Shown: positions 15,668 through 25,263 of the stretch, piece after piece
How positions within the stretch are numbered: the first letter of the stretch is position 1
Layout of the letters: each line of letters starts with the position of its first letter
Assembly: GCA_903845935.1 (NCBI GenBank)
Contig: CAIMZI010000115.1
Coordinates: forward strand, 1-50,779
Source: an uncultured beta proteobacterium
GTDB lineage: Bacteria; Pseudomonadota; Gammaproteobacteria; Burkholderiales; Burkholderiaceae_C
Reading direction: 5' to 3'
Length of the DNA: 50,779 bases
The notes under the pieces: model-generated
Databases searched by the model: none
What the model saw: only the letters and a program-made list of their open reading frames with translations
What the model was told of the DNA's origin: nothing
Made by a program: the position numbers and the translations under genes

Positions 15668-16525
15668 ATGTTTGTAATCGTTGGCTGGCTTGTCGTTCTC
15701 GGCTGCGTATTCGGCGTGTTCATCGCGCACGGCGGCAATATTGAGGTCATTCTGCACGCACTCCCTTTTGAGATGCTGACGATTGGCGGGGCCACCGCGG
15801 GCGCGTTCCTGGCCAACAACCAGATGAAGGTCATCAAGGCCACCATGAAGGGCCTGGGCTCGTGCTTCAAGGGCAGCAAATACAGCAAGGCGCGCTACAT
15901 GGACCTGATGGCCCTGATGTACGACATCCTTCAAAAGGCCCGCAAAGAGGGTCTGATGGCGATTGAAAACGACGTGGAAAACCCCCACGAATCGGCCATC
16001 TTCAAGAAATACCCCAGCGTCGGCCATGACCACCACGTGGTCGAATTCATTACCGACTACCTGCGTATGATGGTGTCGGGCAATCTCAATGCCCACGAGA
16101 TCGAGTCGCTGATGGACAGCGAGATCGAAACCCACCACCACGAGGCTCATTCTGCCGTGGCCGCGCTGCAGCGCGTGGCCGGTGGCCTGCCGGCCTTCGG
16201 TATTGTGGCGGCCGTGCTGGGTGTGGTGAATACCATGGGATCGGTGGGCCAACCCCCGGCCGTGCTCGGCGGCATGATCGGCTCGGCCCTGGTCGGAACA
16301 TTTTTGGGCATTTTGCTGGCCTACGCCTTTGCCGAACCGCTGGCCGGTATTCTGGAACAAAAGGTGGAGGAAGGCGGCAAGGAGCTGCAGTGCATCAAGA
16401 CCACCTTGCTGGCCAGCATGCAGGGCTACAACCCGTCCACCGCCATCGAGTTTGGCCGCAAGGTGCTGTACTCCACCGAGCGCCCCAGCTTTGTCGAACT
16501 TGAAGCCTTCGTGAAGAAGAAATAA
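15668..16525 (+). CDS. motA: MotA, flagellar stator proton-channel subunit
   Basis: A 285-residue inner membrane protein with four expected membrane segments (about residues 1-20, 28-50, 170-195, 200-225). It has the MotA family features GGATAGAFLANN near the second segment, a charged cytoplasmic loop, and the Pro-containing VNTMGSVGQPPAVLGGMIGSALVGTFLG stretch, whose parts correspond to the MotA signature. Five MotA surround two MotB to make the proton-driven stator. MotB follows after 18 nt, then cheY and cheZ. Confidence 0.97.
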   Translation: MFVIVGWLVVLGCVFGVFIAHGGNIEVILHALPFEMLTIGGATAGAFLANNQMKVIKATMKGLGSCFKGSKYSKARYMDLMALMYDILQKARKEGLMAIENDVENPHESAIFKKYPSVGHDHHVVEFITDYLRMMVSGNLNAHEIESLMDSEIETHHHEAHSAVAALQRVAGGLPAFGIVAAVLGVVNTMGSVGQPPAVLGGMIGSALVGTFLGILLAYAFAEPLAGILEQKVEEGGKELQCIKTTLLASMQGYNPSTAIEFGRKVLYSTERPSFVELEAFVKKK

Positions 16526-16543
16526 AGTCATGGGAGTCTGACC

Positions 16544-17479
16544 ATGGCAGGAGACGCCAAAAAACTACAGCCGATCATCATCAAGCGTGTCAAAAAGGGC
16601 GGGCACGCGGTGCATGGTGGGGCCTGGAAGATTGCCTACGCCGACTTTGTCACTGCCATGATGGCGTTCTTTTTGCTGATGTGGCTGCTGGGCAGCACCA
16701 CCGACGGTGACAAAAAAGGCATTTCTGATTACTTCCAGTCGCCGCTCAAGGTGGCCATGCAGGGCGGCAATGGTGCGGGCTCCAGCAACAGTCTGATCAT
16801 GGGCGGTGGCAATGACATCACCCAGACCGCCGGACAGGTAGCCAAGTCCGATAGCGAGGAAAAAAAGGCCAAGCGAATAGCCACCGAGCAGTTCCGCCAA
16901 TCCGAGGCCAAGGCAGACTCGCGCAGACTCTCGGCCCTCAGCGCCAAGATTGCGGCGGCCATCTCCAACAACAAGAAGCTCTCCGAATTCAGCTCGCAAA
17001 TCAAGTTGAAAATCACGCCCGACGGCCTGCAAATCCAGATCGTTGACGACCAGAAGCGACCCATGTTTGACAGCGGCAGCGCCTCGGTCAAACCCTATAT
17101 GCGCGACATCCTGCGCGAGATCGGCGTTGCCTTGCTGGATGTGGAAAACAAGATCAGCCTGGATGGTCATACCGACCGCTCGTCTTATGGCAGCCCGCTG
17201 GGCTATAGCAATTGGGAACTTTCGGCCGACCGCGCCAATGCCACGCGGCGCGAACTGATGGCCGCCGGCATGCCCGAAGACAAGCTGACGCGCGTGGTCG
17301 GCATGGGCTCAAGCCTCCCCTATGACCCCGAGAATCCGACCGCGCCCAGCAACCGCCGCATCACCCTTCTGGTAATGACCAAGGAGGCCGAAGAGCGCCT
17401 CTTGGGTACCGCACCGCCCGACACCGCCCCCGCTCCCGAAACGCAAGCCAGCGCGCCGGTCGCGAAATCGGCGCCGTGA
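16544..17479 (+). CDS. motB: MotB, flagellar stator subunit with OmpA-like peptidoglycan-binding domain
   Basis: A 311-residue protein with a short basic N terminus, one membrane segment near residues 28-48 holding the essential proton-binding Asp ([19 protein letters not shown]), a plug/linker region, and a C-terminal OmpA-like domain ([11 protein letters not shown] near 207, [13 protein letters not shown] near 226). It anchors the stator to peptidoglycan. The tail after residue 285 is Pro/Ala-rich and probably disordered. Confidence 0.97.
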   Translation: MAGDAKKLQPIIIKRVKKGGHAVHGGAWKIAYADFVTAMMAFFLLMWLLGSTTDGDKKGISDYFQSPLKVAMQGGNGAGSSNSLIMGGGNDITQTAGQVAKSDSEEKKAKRIATEQFRQSEAKADSRRLSALSAKIAAAISNNKKLSEFSSQIKLKITPDGLQIQIVDDQKRPMFDSGSASVKPYMRDILREIGVALLDVENKISLDGHTDRSSYGSPLGYSNWELSADRANATRRELMAAGMPEDKLTRVVGMGSSLPYDPENPTAPSNRRITLLVMTKEAEERLLGTAPPDTAPAPETQASAPVAKSAP

Positions 17480-17540
17480 TTCGGGAAAATTTCGGTCATA
17501 CTTGCGATCAACAGAAAAAACGCCAGCGAAAGAGCATGTC

Positions 17541-17930
17541 ATGTCCAAAGAATTACGTTTTTTAATCGTTGACGATTTCTCCACCATGCGCCGGATTGTT
17601 CGCAACCTGCTCAAGGAAAGTGGTTTTGCAGACGCCGACGAAGCCGAAGACGGTGTTATCGCCCTGCAAAAGCTGCGCAACAGCAGCTTTGACTTTGTCG
17701 TGAGCGACATCAACATGCCGAACATGAACGGCTTCCAGTTGCTCAGCGAGATCAAGAAGGATGAAAAGCTCAAGCACCTGCCGGTGCTGATGGTCACCGC
17801 CGAGGCCCGCAAGGAAGACATCGTGATGGCCGCACAGCAGGGTGCGGCAGGCTACATCGTCAAGCCCTTTACCAAGGCCACGCTGGAAGACAAGGTCAAC
17901 CACATCCTGACCAAACTGGGCCTGAAATAA
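17541..17930 (+). CDS. cheY: CheY, chemotaxis response regulator
   Basis: A 129-residue single receiver domain with the acidic pair in FLIVDDFS, the phosphoacceptor Asp in [12 protein letters not shown], the conserved Thr in MVTAEA and the Lys in VKPFTK. Phospho-CheY binds the flagellar switch and changes rotation. The ATG at 17541 follows the family N terminus; a frame opening at 17502 is less likely. The cheZ start lies 1 nt after its stop. Confidence 0.97.
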   Translation: MSKELRFLIVDDFSTMRRIVRNLLKESGFADADEAEDGVIALQKLRNSSFDFVVSDINMPNMNGFQLLSEIKKDEKLKHLPVLMVTAEARKEDIVMAAQQGAAGYIVKPFTKATLEDKVNHILTKLGLK

Positions 17931-17931
17931 C

Positions 17932-18573
17932 ATGGCCGCGCCAGATGCCAGCGTGGTGGATTCCAGTTCCGCAGCCGTGGATGTGCACCAGCAGATTGGT
18001 GCCCTGACGCGCCAACTGCATGATTCCCTGAACGGCCTGGGCCTGACCGCCAAGGTGCAGAACTGGGCCGGTGAGCTGCCTGATGCCAAGAGTCGCCTGT
18101 CCTACATCGCGCGCCTCACTGGCGAGGCAGCGGAAAAAGTGCTCAACCAAGTCGACCAGGCCAAGGCCCAGCACGATTTCATCAAGACCGAGACGCACCG
18201 CATCGGCCAGCTCATTGTCAAGGACCCGGTGGCCGCCGTGGCCAAGGGCCATGTGATGAACTTTATTGAGGACGTGGACAAGGCCAGCCGCGCCGTGGAC
18301 CAGCACCTCACCGCCATCATGATGGCGCAGGACTTTCACGACCTCACCGGCCAGGTAATTGCCAAGGTGGTGAACCTGGCCGCCACCATTGAAGAGCAGC
18401 TGGTGCAATTGTTGATCCAGACCGCACCGCCAGAAGCCGCGGTAAAAGTCCCATCAACGCACGAGCAGTACACGCCGGCGCTGGACGGCCCGGTAGTCAA
18501 CGCCGAAGGCAATGCCGACGTCGTGACCAACCAGTCCGAAGTGGACGACCTGCTGGCAAGCCTGGGGTTCTAG
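17932..18573 (+). CDS. cheZ: CheZ, CheY-P phosphatase
   Basis: A 213-residue mostly helical protein with the CheZ active segment QDFHDLTGQVI (near residues 130-140, with the Gln that positions water for CheY-P hydrolysis) and the C-terminal CheY-binding peptide DDLLASLGF. It is coupled to cheY by a 1-nt gap. CheY and CheZ sit here without the rest of the chemotaxis genes, which must lie elsewhere. Confidence 0.96.
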   Translation: MAAPDASVVDSSSAAVDVHQQIGALTRQLHDSLNGLGLTAKVQNWAGELPDAKSRLSYIARLTGEAAEKVLNQVDQAKAQHDFIKTETHRIGQLIVKDPVAAVAKGHVMNFIEDVDKASRAVDQHLTAIMMAQDFHDLTGQVIAKVVNLAATIEEQLVQLLIQTAPPEAAVKVPSTHEQYTPALDGPVVNAEGNADVVTNQSEVDDLLASLGF

Positions 18574-18588
18574 ATTTTGGTTTGATCA

Positions 18589-18607
18589 AGCGGGCTTTTC
18601 CCCCGCT
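18589..18607 (+). terminator. Weak hairpin after cheZ
   Basis: AGCGGG and CCCGCT arms enclose a 7-nt loop and are followed by a moderately T-rich stretch (ATTTGGTCTTT). It lies 15 nt past cheZ and 63 nt before flhB. It may attenuate rather than stop read-through into the export genes. Confidence 0.45.
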
Positions 18608-18669
18608 ATTTGGTCTTTAGTTTCGAAGGTCGCTCGCGACAATGGTCTGAACCACTCAACGTTCACACC

Positions 18670-19824
18670 ATGGATTCCGGAAGCCAAGATCGCAACCTAC
18701 CCGCCTCACAACGCAAGCTCCAAAAAGCGCGCGACGACGGCCAGGTCAGCCGTTCCGAAGACCTGACCCACCTGGCGGTACTGGGCGCCGGGGGTCTGGC
18801 GATTTTGGTACTGGCACCCCATTTTTTCGAGCAATTGCGTCTGGACATGGCTCGCCAGCTGCACTTTGATTCCAGCATTCTGGTGTCGATGCAAGCCACC
18901 TATTCCCGCCTGAACGAAGCCGTTTCACTTTGCGTGCTGGCATGTGCCGGCTTTGCTGCCATCGTCATGACAGCCTCGGTGCTGTCGGCGGTCGCCGCCG
19001 GTGGCTGGGTCACCAGCCTGACGCCACTGATGCCGGACTTCAGCCGCCTCAATCCGCTGTCGGGCTTTGCCAATCTGGTGAGCAAGAAAAAAATGATCTC
19101 CACCGCCAAGATGTTGCTCATCACCAGCGTGCTGTTCACCATTGCCGCGATGTTCTTGCGAAACGGCCTGGTGCCGATTGCGGCACTGGAGCTGCAGCCC
19201 TCCAGTTCTGCGGTGGCGCATCTGACGCAATGGATTAGCAGTGGACTGGGCTTGATGATGTTGGTGTTGCTCTTGGTCGCCATGGTGGACGTGCCACTGC
19301 AAAAATTCCTGCACGCCGGTGAAATGAAAATGTCCAACCAGGAGGTCAAGCAGGAAGGCAAGGAAAACAACGGCAATCCGCAGATCAAGCAAAAGATCCG
19401 GCAAAAAATGCGCTCGCTGGCACAAAAGGCCAGCGTCAATGCCGTGCCCAAGGCCGACTTTGTGGTGATGAACCCGACCCACTTTGCCGTGGCCATCCAA
19501 TACGATGAAAAGACCATGTCGGCGCCTCGGGTGATCTCCAAGGGTGCGGACCTGCTGGCCATGAAGATTCGCGACATCGCCAAGAGCCACTCCATTCCCG
19601 TGCTGCAGTCGCCGATGTTGGCGCGTGCCTTGTATGCCAATGCCGAGCTGGATCAGGACATTCCCACCGCCTTGTACAGCGCCGTAGCCCAGGTGCTGGC
19701 CTATGTCTACCGCCTGCGGGCCGCCATGCAGGGCCAGGGCAAGATGCCCGACGAGGTGCCGCAGCCCTTTGTGCCGCCTGAACTGGATCCGCAATCCAAA
19801 ACCCTGAAGGCAGTTAGCGCATGA
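18670..19824 (+). CDS. flhB: FlhB, flagellar type III export switch protein
   Basis: A 384-residue protein with the FlhB N terminus (a hydrophilic start with ASQRKLQKARDDGQV), four membrane segments within about residues 35-215, and a cytoplasmic domain with the self-cleaving NPTH motif (VMNPTHFAVAIQY near 272-284). FlhB sits at the export gate and its cleavage permits the switch from hook to filament substrates. The ATG at 18670 gives the family-like start. It overlaps flhA by 4 nt (ATGA). Confidence 0.97.
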   Translation: MDSGSQDRNLPASQRKLQKARDDGQVSRSEDLTHLAVLGAGGLAILVLAPHFFEQLRLDMARQLHFDSSILVSMQATYSRLNEAVSLCVLACAGFAAIVMTASVLSAVAAGGWVTSLTPLMPDFSRLNPLSGFANLVSKKKMISTAKMLLITSVLFTIAAMFLRNGLVPIAALELQPSSSAVAHLTQWISSGLGLMMLVLLLVAMVDVPLQKFLHAGEMKMSNQEVKQEGKENNGNPQIKQKIRQKMRSLAQKASVNAVPKADFVVMNPTHFAVAIQYDEKTMSAPRVISKGADLLAMKIRDIAKSHSIPVLQSPMLARALYANAELDQDIPTALYSAVAQVLAYVYRLRAAMQGQGKMPDEVPQPFVPPELDPQSKTLKAVSA

Positions 19825-21899
19825 ACGCCCGGCTAAAAAATCTGCAGGCCTGGTACGGCAACAACGCCGGTGTGGTTCAGGGCGCTGCCGCCCCCATGCT
19901 GGTGGTGGCGATTCTGGCCATGATGGTGCTGCCGCTGCCGCCCATGCTGCTGGATGTGTTCTTCACCATCAATATTGCCGTGGCGCTGATGGTGATGATG
20001 GTGGCGGCCTACATGATTCGTCCGCTGGACTTTGCCGCCTTCCCCAGCGTGCTGTTGTTGACCACGCTGATGCGCCTGTCACTCAACGTGGCCTCGACCC
20101 GGGTGGTGCTGCTCGAAGGCCATACCGGCGCGGGTGCCGCCGGTGCGGTGATCGAAGCCTTTGGCCATTTCCTGATTGGCGGCAACTTTGCCGTCGGCCT
20201 GATCGTGTTTGCGATTCTGGTGGTGATCAACTTTGTGGTGGTGACCAAGGGCTCGGAGCGTATCGCCGAAGTGTCTGCCCGCTTTACCCTGGACGCGATG
20301 CCGGGCAAGCAGATGGCGGTGGACGCCGACCTGAATGCCGGTCTGATTGACGAAAAGGAAGCCAAACGCCGCCGCGCCGAAGTGGGCGAGGAAGCCGACT
20401 TCTTCGGCTCCATGGATGGAGCCTCCAAGTTTGTGCGCGGTGACGCCGTCGCCGGCATTTTGATTCTGCTAATCAATATCTTTGGCGGTCTGACGGTGGG
20501 CATCTTGCAGCACGACCTGAGTGCCTCGGAGGCCGCCAACACCTACATCCTGCTGGCCGTCGGTGATGCGCTGGTGGCGCAGATTCCGGGACTCCTGATC
20601 TCGGTGGCGGCCGCCATGGTGGTGTCACGTGTGGGTAAGGAAAACGACATTGGCAAGCAGATCATCGGCCAGATGTTTGCCTCGCCACGCGTGCTGGCGA
20701 TTACCGGCAGCATCATGTTCATTCTGGGCATCATTCCCAACATGCCGCATTTTGTGTTTCTGGCCATCGCAGCGGTGCTATTTTATGGCGCCTGGGCACT
20801 GGCCAATCGCCCGGCGGTCACCGAAGTGGAAGCCCTGGCACCGGTGGTCAATCCCGACGGCGAAGCCTCCTGGGACGATTTGCAACCGGTGGACCAGCTC
20901 GGACTGGAGCTGGGCTACCGCCTGATCGCGCTGGTCGATAAAACGCGCCAGGGCGATCTGCTCAACCGCATCAAGGGCGTGCGCCGCAAGTTTGCCCAGG
21001 AGGTCGGCTTTTTGCCGCCGCCTGTGCATGTGCGCGACAACCTGGAACTCAAGCCCAGCGCCTACCGCATCACGTTGCGCGGCGTCATCGTTGGCGAGGG
21101 CGAGGCCTTCCCCAGCATGTTCCTGGCCATCAATCCAGGCGGCATCACCACGCCGCTGATAGGCACGGCCACCACCGACCCCGCCTTTGGCCTGCCGGCG
21201 CATTGGATCGACGACAAGCAAAAGGAAGCGGCGCAAATGGCGGGCTTTACCGTGGTTGATTCCGAGACCGTCATGGCCACCCATTTGTCACACTTGATGC
21301 AGGTTCAAGCTTCCAAATTGCTCAGCCGTACCGAGACCCAGCAACTGGTGGAACATGTTGCCAAGCTGGCCCCTAAACTGATCGAAGAGGTCGTACCCAA
21401 AATGGTGTCCATCGCCGTGTTCCAGAAAACCCTGCAGTTGCTGCTCGACGAGTCTGTGCACATTCGCGATATCCGCACCATCATCGAGTCGATTGCCGAA
21501 CACGCTCCGTCCACCACCGACCCGGTGGAGTTGGCAAAGCGGGTGCGCGTAGCCCTGTCTCCGGCCATCGTGCAACAGATTTACGGCTCCACCCGCGAAC
21601 TCAATGTGATCGCCATTGACCCCAGCCTGGAGCGTCTGCTGGTGCAGGCCCTGGGAAACAGCGCAGGCCCGGCCCTGGATCCCGGCGTGGCCGACATGCT
21701 GTCCAAAAATGCGGCAGAAACCGCCATGCGCCAGGAAGAAATTGGCGTGCCTGCCTGCCTGCTGGTGCCAGACCAGATTCGCGGCTCTGTGGCGCGCCTG
21801 GTGCGCCGCATGGCGCCGCGCCTGCAGGTGCTGGCACATAGCGAAATACCGGAAACCCACACCATCCGCATTGGTCCCATTCTGAGAGGTGCAACATGA
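19821..21899 (+). CDS. flhA: FlhA, flagellar type III export gate component
   Basis: A 692-residue protein with about eight membrane segments in residues 18-330, the FHIPEP-family region LMRLSLNVASTRVVLLEGH near 94-112, and the large cytoplasmic domain that docks chaperone-substrate complexes (QEVGFLPPPVHVRDN near 393-407). FlhA forms the nonameric ring of the export gate. It overlaps flhB and flhF by 4 nt each, so the three are translationally coupled. Confidence 0.98.
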   Translation: MNARLKNLQAWYGNNAGVVQGAAAPMLVVAILAMMVLPLPPMLLDVFFTINIAVALMVMMVAAYMIRPLDFAAFPSVLLLTTLMRLSLNVASTRVVLLEGHTGAGAAGAVIEAFGHFLIGGNFAVGLIVFAILVVINFVVVTKGSERIAEVSARFTLDAMPGKQMAVDADLNAGLIDEKEAKRRRAEVGEEADFFGSMDGASKFVRGDAVAGILILLINIFGGLTVGILQHDLSASEAANTYILLAVGDALVAQIPGLLISVAAAMVVSRVGKENDIGKQIIGQMFASPRVLAITGSIMFILGIIPNMPHFVFLAIAAVLFYGAWALANRPAVTEVEALAPVVNPDGEASWDDLQPVDQLGLELGYRLIALVDKTRQGDLLNRIKGVRRKFAQEVGFLPPPVHVRDNLELKPSAYRITLRGVIVGEGEAFPSMFLAINPGGITTPLIGTATTDPAFGLPAHWIDDKQKEAAQMAGFTVVDSETVMATHLSHLMQVQASKLLSRTETQQLVEHVAKLAPKLIEEVVPKMVSIAVFQKTLQLLLDESVHIRDIRTIIESIAEHAPSTTDPVELAKRVRVALSPAIVQQIYGSTRELNVIAIDPSLERLLVQALGNSAGPALDPGVADMLSKNAAETAMRQEEIGVPACLLVPDQIRGSVARLVRRMAPRLQVLAHSEIPETHTIRIGPILRGAT

Positions 21900-23353
21900 A
21901 CATCCAACGCTTTACCGCCGCCACGTCCCGCGAAGCCCTGGCCAAGGCCCGCATGGCCTTTGGCGATGGCACGCTGATCCTGTCCAACCGCCCGATTGAA
22001 AACGGCGTGGAAGTGGTTGCCACCGGAGAAGACAGTTTGGCCGCGCTGGACCAGAGCGGTTTCTCCGGCAGCAAACAGCAGCCCCAGCCACGCAACGCCG
22101 AACCCAGCGTCAAGCAAGTGTCCAGTGCGGTTGAGGAAGATGCCGACCAACTGGCCATGAGCACCCTGTCGTTTCAGGACTATGTGCGTGAACGCATGGC
22201 CCGGCGCCGTCAGGAAGAAAATGCGACCGACAACAGCCCCGCCAGCAAGCTGATCCGCATTCCGCCTGACCACAGTCCGGCGCAGCGCCCACAAGAGCCG
22301 CGCACCAGCGCCCAGATGCAGCCCGCTGCAGAAGAAGCCAGACCGGTGCTGGTCAAGGCCGCGCCAACCCATGCACCGGCCCCAAGCCCGGACGCACAGA
22401 CTATTCCGGTCAGCATCAGCGGCGAACTCAATGCCATGAAGGAACTGATTGAAGACCGCTTCAACACCTTGAACTGGTTGGGCCAGGCGCGCCAAAATCC
22501 GATCCAGGCCAATATGATGCTCAAGCTGATACGCGCCGGTTACTCGCCCACCTTGTCGCGCACGATTCTGGAGCGCTTGCCCGAGGCCGCCGACCCGACC
22601 CAGTCGCTGAACTGGGTGATGGACGTGTTGGAGCGCAATCTGCACACCGATGCCAACGGCCCGGCCATACACCAGGAGGGCGGCGTGTTTGCCCTGGTGG
22701 GTGCCACCGGGGTCGGCAAGACCACCACCACAGCCAAACTGGCCGGACTGTGCGCAAGAGCCCACGGCCCCAACAGCGTGGGCCTGATCACGCTCGACTC
22801 CTACCGCGTGGGCGCCCAGGAACAGCTGCGTGCCTATGGCAAGATGCTGGGCATAGTCGCCCACCTGGCGCATGACCGCGCGGCCCTGCAAGACCTGCTG
22901 GGCCTGCTCTCCAACAAAAAAATGGTGCTGATCGACACCACCGGCCTGGCGCCACGCGACCCGCGCAAGCGCGACATGATGGATCTGCTGGATATCCCTG
23001 GCATCAAACGCCTGCTGGTGCTCAATGCCGGAGGGCACGGCGACACGCTGGAAGACACGGTGGCAAACTTCAAACAGGCCAACGCACAGCAGGTGATCCT
23101 GTCCAAGATCGACGAGGCCGTCAAACTCGGCCCCGCCATTGACGCCACCATTCGCCACCAACTGGTGCTGCGCGGCGTCACCACCGGCCAGCGCGTGCCC
23201 GAGGACTGGGAAGCCGCCAATGCCAGCAAACTGGTGCGCAGCTCCATGCGCTCGGTCGGCAATTCGGTCTATGACCCCAAGATTTCCGATCTCGGCTTTA
23301 TCTTTAGCCATGCGGGCGGTGGCAGTGCTCCAAAGGGCTATCTTCATGCATGA
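21896..23353 (+). CDS. flhF: FlhF, SRP-type GTPase for flagellar placement
   Basis: A 485-residue protein: an N-terminal B domain (residues 1-60), a variable Gln/Pro/Ala-rich linker, and the NG GTPase domain from about residue 185 with P-loop GATGVGKTTT (near 268), LDSYRVGAQEQLR, DTTGLAPRDPRKRD and a SKIDEA specificity motif. FlhF marks the site of flagellum assembly, usually a pole, and is normally regulated by FlhG. The next gene overlaps by 8 nt. Confidence 0.96.
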   Translation: MNIQRFTAATSREALAKARMAFGDGTLILSNRPIENGVEVVATGEDSLAALDQSGFSGSKQQPQPRNAEPSVKQVSSAVEEDADQLAMSTLSFQDYVRERMARRRQEENATDNSPASKLIRIPPDHSPAQRPQEPRTSAQMQPAAEEARPVLVKAAPTHAPAPSPDAQTIPVSISGELNAMKELIEDRFNTLNWLGQARQNPIQANMMLKLIRAGYSPTLSRTILERLPEAADPTQSLNWVMDVLERNLHTDANGPAIHQEGGVFALVGATGVGKTTTTAKLAGLCARAHGPNSVGLITLDSYRVGAQEQLRAYGKMLGIVAHLAHDRAALQDLLGLLSNKKMVLIDTTGLAPRDPRKRDMMDLLDIPGIKRLLVLNAGGHGDTLEDTVANFKQANAQQVILSKIDEAVKLGPAIDATIRHQLVLRGVTTGQRVPEDWEAANASKLVRSSMRSVGNSVYDPKISDLGFIFSHAGGGSAPKGYLHA

Positions 23354-24134
23354 CTTGCCCCTGAACCAGGCGGTCGGACTGCTGGGTCTGGCAGCACCCG
23401 AGGCGGCGCAACTGCTGGCCGTGGTGGCCCATGGCGATGAGCGTTCCGAGCAGCCCCTGCTCTGGCAACTCAGCAGCGCGCTGACCGAACTCGGTTACGA
23501 CGTCACGGTGCTCGACGCCACCCAGTCCGAGTCGGAGCAAAATCCGGGTCTGCAGCAGTTGCTAGATTACCAGTTCGGCCAAGGCCTGCCGCAGTCCGAT
23601 GGACCGGCCTGGAATGTGCTGGCCTGCGCCAACGGCCTGCGGTCGCTGTGCGCGGCGGGTACCAAACCCGCGCACAGCCTGCAGCGCCTGGGCGAAGCCT
23701 TGCAATCCCATGGCGTGGTCCTGCTCTATGCCGACGTGGATTGTTTGGTGCAATTGCTCAGCGATACCGAGCTCAGCCCCCTGCTCAGCGTTTCCAGCCA
23801 GAAAAGTTCGCTGCTCAGCTGCTACCTGGCGTTGAAACGACTGTTGCGCAAGGCCAGGCTGGAGCCCACAATATTGAATATGATGCACGGTGCTGCCCAA
23901 GGCGGTGGAGCCGGTGCCGCCAGCATCGTCCACGCCCTGAGCGAATGTGCCAGAAACTTCCTGGCTTTTGAGGTAAACGCCATCCGCATCGATCCATCAC
24001 AGTCCGAGTCCCAGATAGACGCCCATATGCGGCATTTGGCCGCGCGCCTGCTGGAAAATGCGCTGACGCTCAACAGCAGCAGCGGCACCGGTTTTGACGC
24101 ATCGGGTTTGAGGGAAATGAGCAGGAGCCATTGA
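23346..24134 (+). CDS. FlhG/FleN-position MinD-like protein without a P-loop
   Basis: A 262-residue protein in the place where flhG lies in related operons, overlapping flhF by 8 nt and fliA by 1 nt. Its N-terminal part keeps the shape of a MinD/ParA fold (LLAVVAHGDE, then a helix, then YDVTVLDATQ), but where FlhG has the deviant Walker A KGGxGKT it reads GDERSEQPLL. No Gly/Lys/Thr loop is present, so ATP binding is unlikely. The C-terminal part ends in a Ser/Thr-rich tail. It may act as a non-ATPase partner of FlhF; this is inference from position and weak fold resemblance. Confidence 0.7.
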   Translation: MHDLPLNQAVGLLGLAAPEAAQLLAVVAHGDERSEQPLLWQLSSALTELGYDVTVLDATQSESEQNPGLQQLLDYQFGQGLPQSDGPAWNVLACANGLRSLCAAGTKPAHSLQRLGEALQSHGVVLLYADVDCLVQLLSDTELSPLLSVSSQKSSLLSCYLALKRLLRKARLEPTILNMMHGAAQGGGAGAASIVHALSECARNFLAFEVNAIRIDPSQSESQIDAHMRHLAARLLENALTLNSSSGTGFDASGLREMSRSH

Positions 24135-24850
24135 TGTACACGGCCAAAGGTCAACTCGACCGCAATGCGCTGATCAAGCAATACCAGCCCCTGGTACGCC
24201 GCCTGGCGCACCATATGATGGCCAAATTGCCGCCCAGCGTGGAAGTGGACGACCTGATCCAGGTGGGCCTGATCGGCCTGGCCGATGCCCTGAGCCGCTT
24301 TGAGGCGACCCAGGGTGTGCAGTTTGAAACCTTTGCCACCCAACGCATTCGCGGCGCCATGCTCGACGAACTGCGGGAAAATGACTGGATGTCGCGCGGT
24401 TCACGCAAGAGCCAAAAGGACATAGAAAGTGCCATTCGCAGGCTCGAACACAGGCTGGGCCACACGCCCAAGGAATCCGAGATCGCCGCCGAACTGAGCA
24501 TGAGCCTGGACGATTACCAAAGCCTGCTGTACAAGGTGCGCGGCACCCAGCTGCTGTATCTGGAAGACATGTCCAGACGCAATGAGGATGACGACACCTA
24601 CCTGGATCGCCATGTGGCCGACAGCACCGCCGACCCGCTAAACATGCTGCGCGACCACAATTTGCGCGAAGCCCTGGTGGCAGCCATCAAGCTGCTGCCC
24701 GAGCGCGAGCAGTACATCATGAGCATGTACTACGAGCAGGACATGAACCTCAAGGAAATTGCCGCCGTGTTGGACGTGACCGAGTCGCGGATTTGTCAAC
24801 TGCACAGCCAGTCCATCGCGCGCCTTCGGGCCAAGATGCGCGCACACTAG
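24134..24850 (+). CDS. fliA: FliA, RNA polymerase sigma-28 factor
   Basis: A 238-residue sigma-70-family factor with region 2 (LIQVGLIGLADALSRFE, FATQRIRGAMLDELRENDW), region 3 (RLEHRLGHTPKESEIAAELSM, in two parts) and region 4 (LPEREQYIMSMYYEQDMNLKEIA and VTESRICQLHSQSIARLR). It directs the late flagellar promoters seen in this window and is held back by FlgM until hook completion. ATG 24134 follows AGGAG by 7 nt; the TTG three bases earlier is less likely. Confidence 0.97.
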   Translation: MYTAKGQLDRNALIKQYQPLVRRLAHHMMAKLPPSVEVDDLIQVGLIGLADALSRFEATQGVQFETFATQRIRGAMLDELRENDWMSRGSRKSQKDIESAIRRLEHRLGHTPKESEIAAELSMSLDDYQSLLYKVRGTQLLYLEDMSRRNEDDDTYLDRHVADSTADPLNMLRDHNLREALVAAIKLLPEREQYIMSMYYEQDMNLKEIAAVLDVTESRICQLHSQSIARLRAKMRAH

Positions 24851-24870
24851 AACTCGCCGGGGCGTGCAGG

Positions 24871-25194
24871 CTAGGAGTAGCGCTTGGCGCCACCCGAATA
24901 GGTGGACTTGGCGGCCTGGGGCAGCAGCACCTGGAGCGACTGCTGGTTGAACGCCGCCTGGCGCGACAGGTTGTCACGCAACATTTGCAGACCCTGGGCC
25001 AGGATCTTCACGCGCTGACTGAGGATTTTGTTTGGAGGGGAAGCCTGTACCAAGCGGGCCAGTTCGGCACTCAGCGCATGCAGATTGGCACTGGCGGTTT
25101 GCAACTGGAGCGCATCGCCCGAGGCCAGATACGCCGCGGCCTGCTTGAACTGCTGCTCGACCCGGTCGAATTGTGCGAGGGTGGATGGCTGCAT
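24871..25194 (-). CDS. flgN: FlgN, export chaperone for FlgK and FlgL
   Basis: A 107-residue helical protein rich in Gln, Leu and Ala, with heptad-like spacing and a Tyr/Ser/Gly-rich C terminus. It matches FlgN in size and in its place after flgM. FlgN binds the C termini of the hook-filament junction proteins FlgK and FlgL in the cytoplasm. ATG 25194 is preferred because GGGAG lies 8 nt upstream; the earlier ATG at 25212 has no ribosome site. It is convergent with fliA across 20 nt. Confidence 0.88.
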   Translation of the reverse strand: MQPSTLAQFDRVEQQFKQAAAYLASGDALQLQTASANLHALSAELARLVQASPPNKILSQRVKILAQGLQMLRDNLSRQAAFNQQSLQVLLPQAAKSTYSGGAKRYS

Positions 25195-25263
25195 TTCAAT
25201 ACTCCCGCGCATGGCGCACAGAATCGACTATCGGTGCAACAACGCAAGCGCGTTGCGGCTGGG

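Noticed and set aside
18616..18642. Possible sigma-28 promoter before flhB (TTTAGTTT-N11-CGCGACAA)
   Set aside because: The -10 matches only 5/8 and flhB is expected to be a class 2 gene; the likeness is too weak to list.
21581..23347. A 588-codon open frame on the minus strand across flhF and the end of flhA
   Set aside because: It is antisense to clearly recognised flhA and flhF, and its product has low-complexity composition without domains; it results from GC-rich codon bias.
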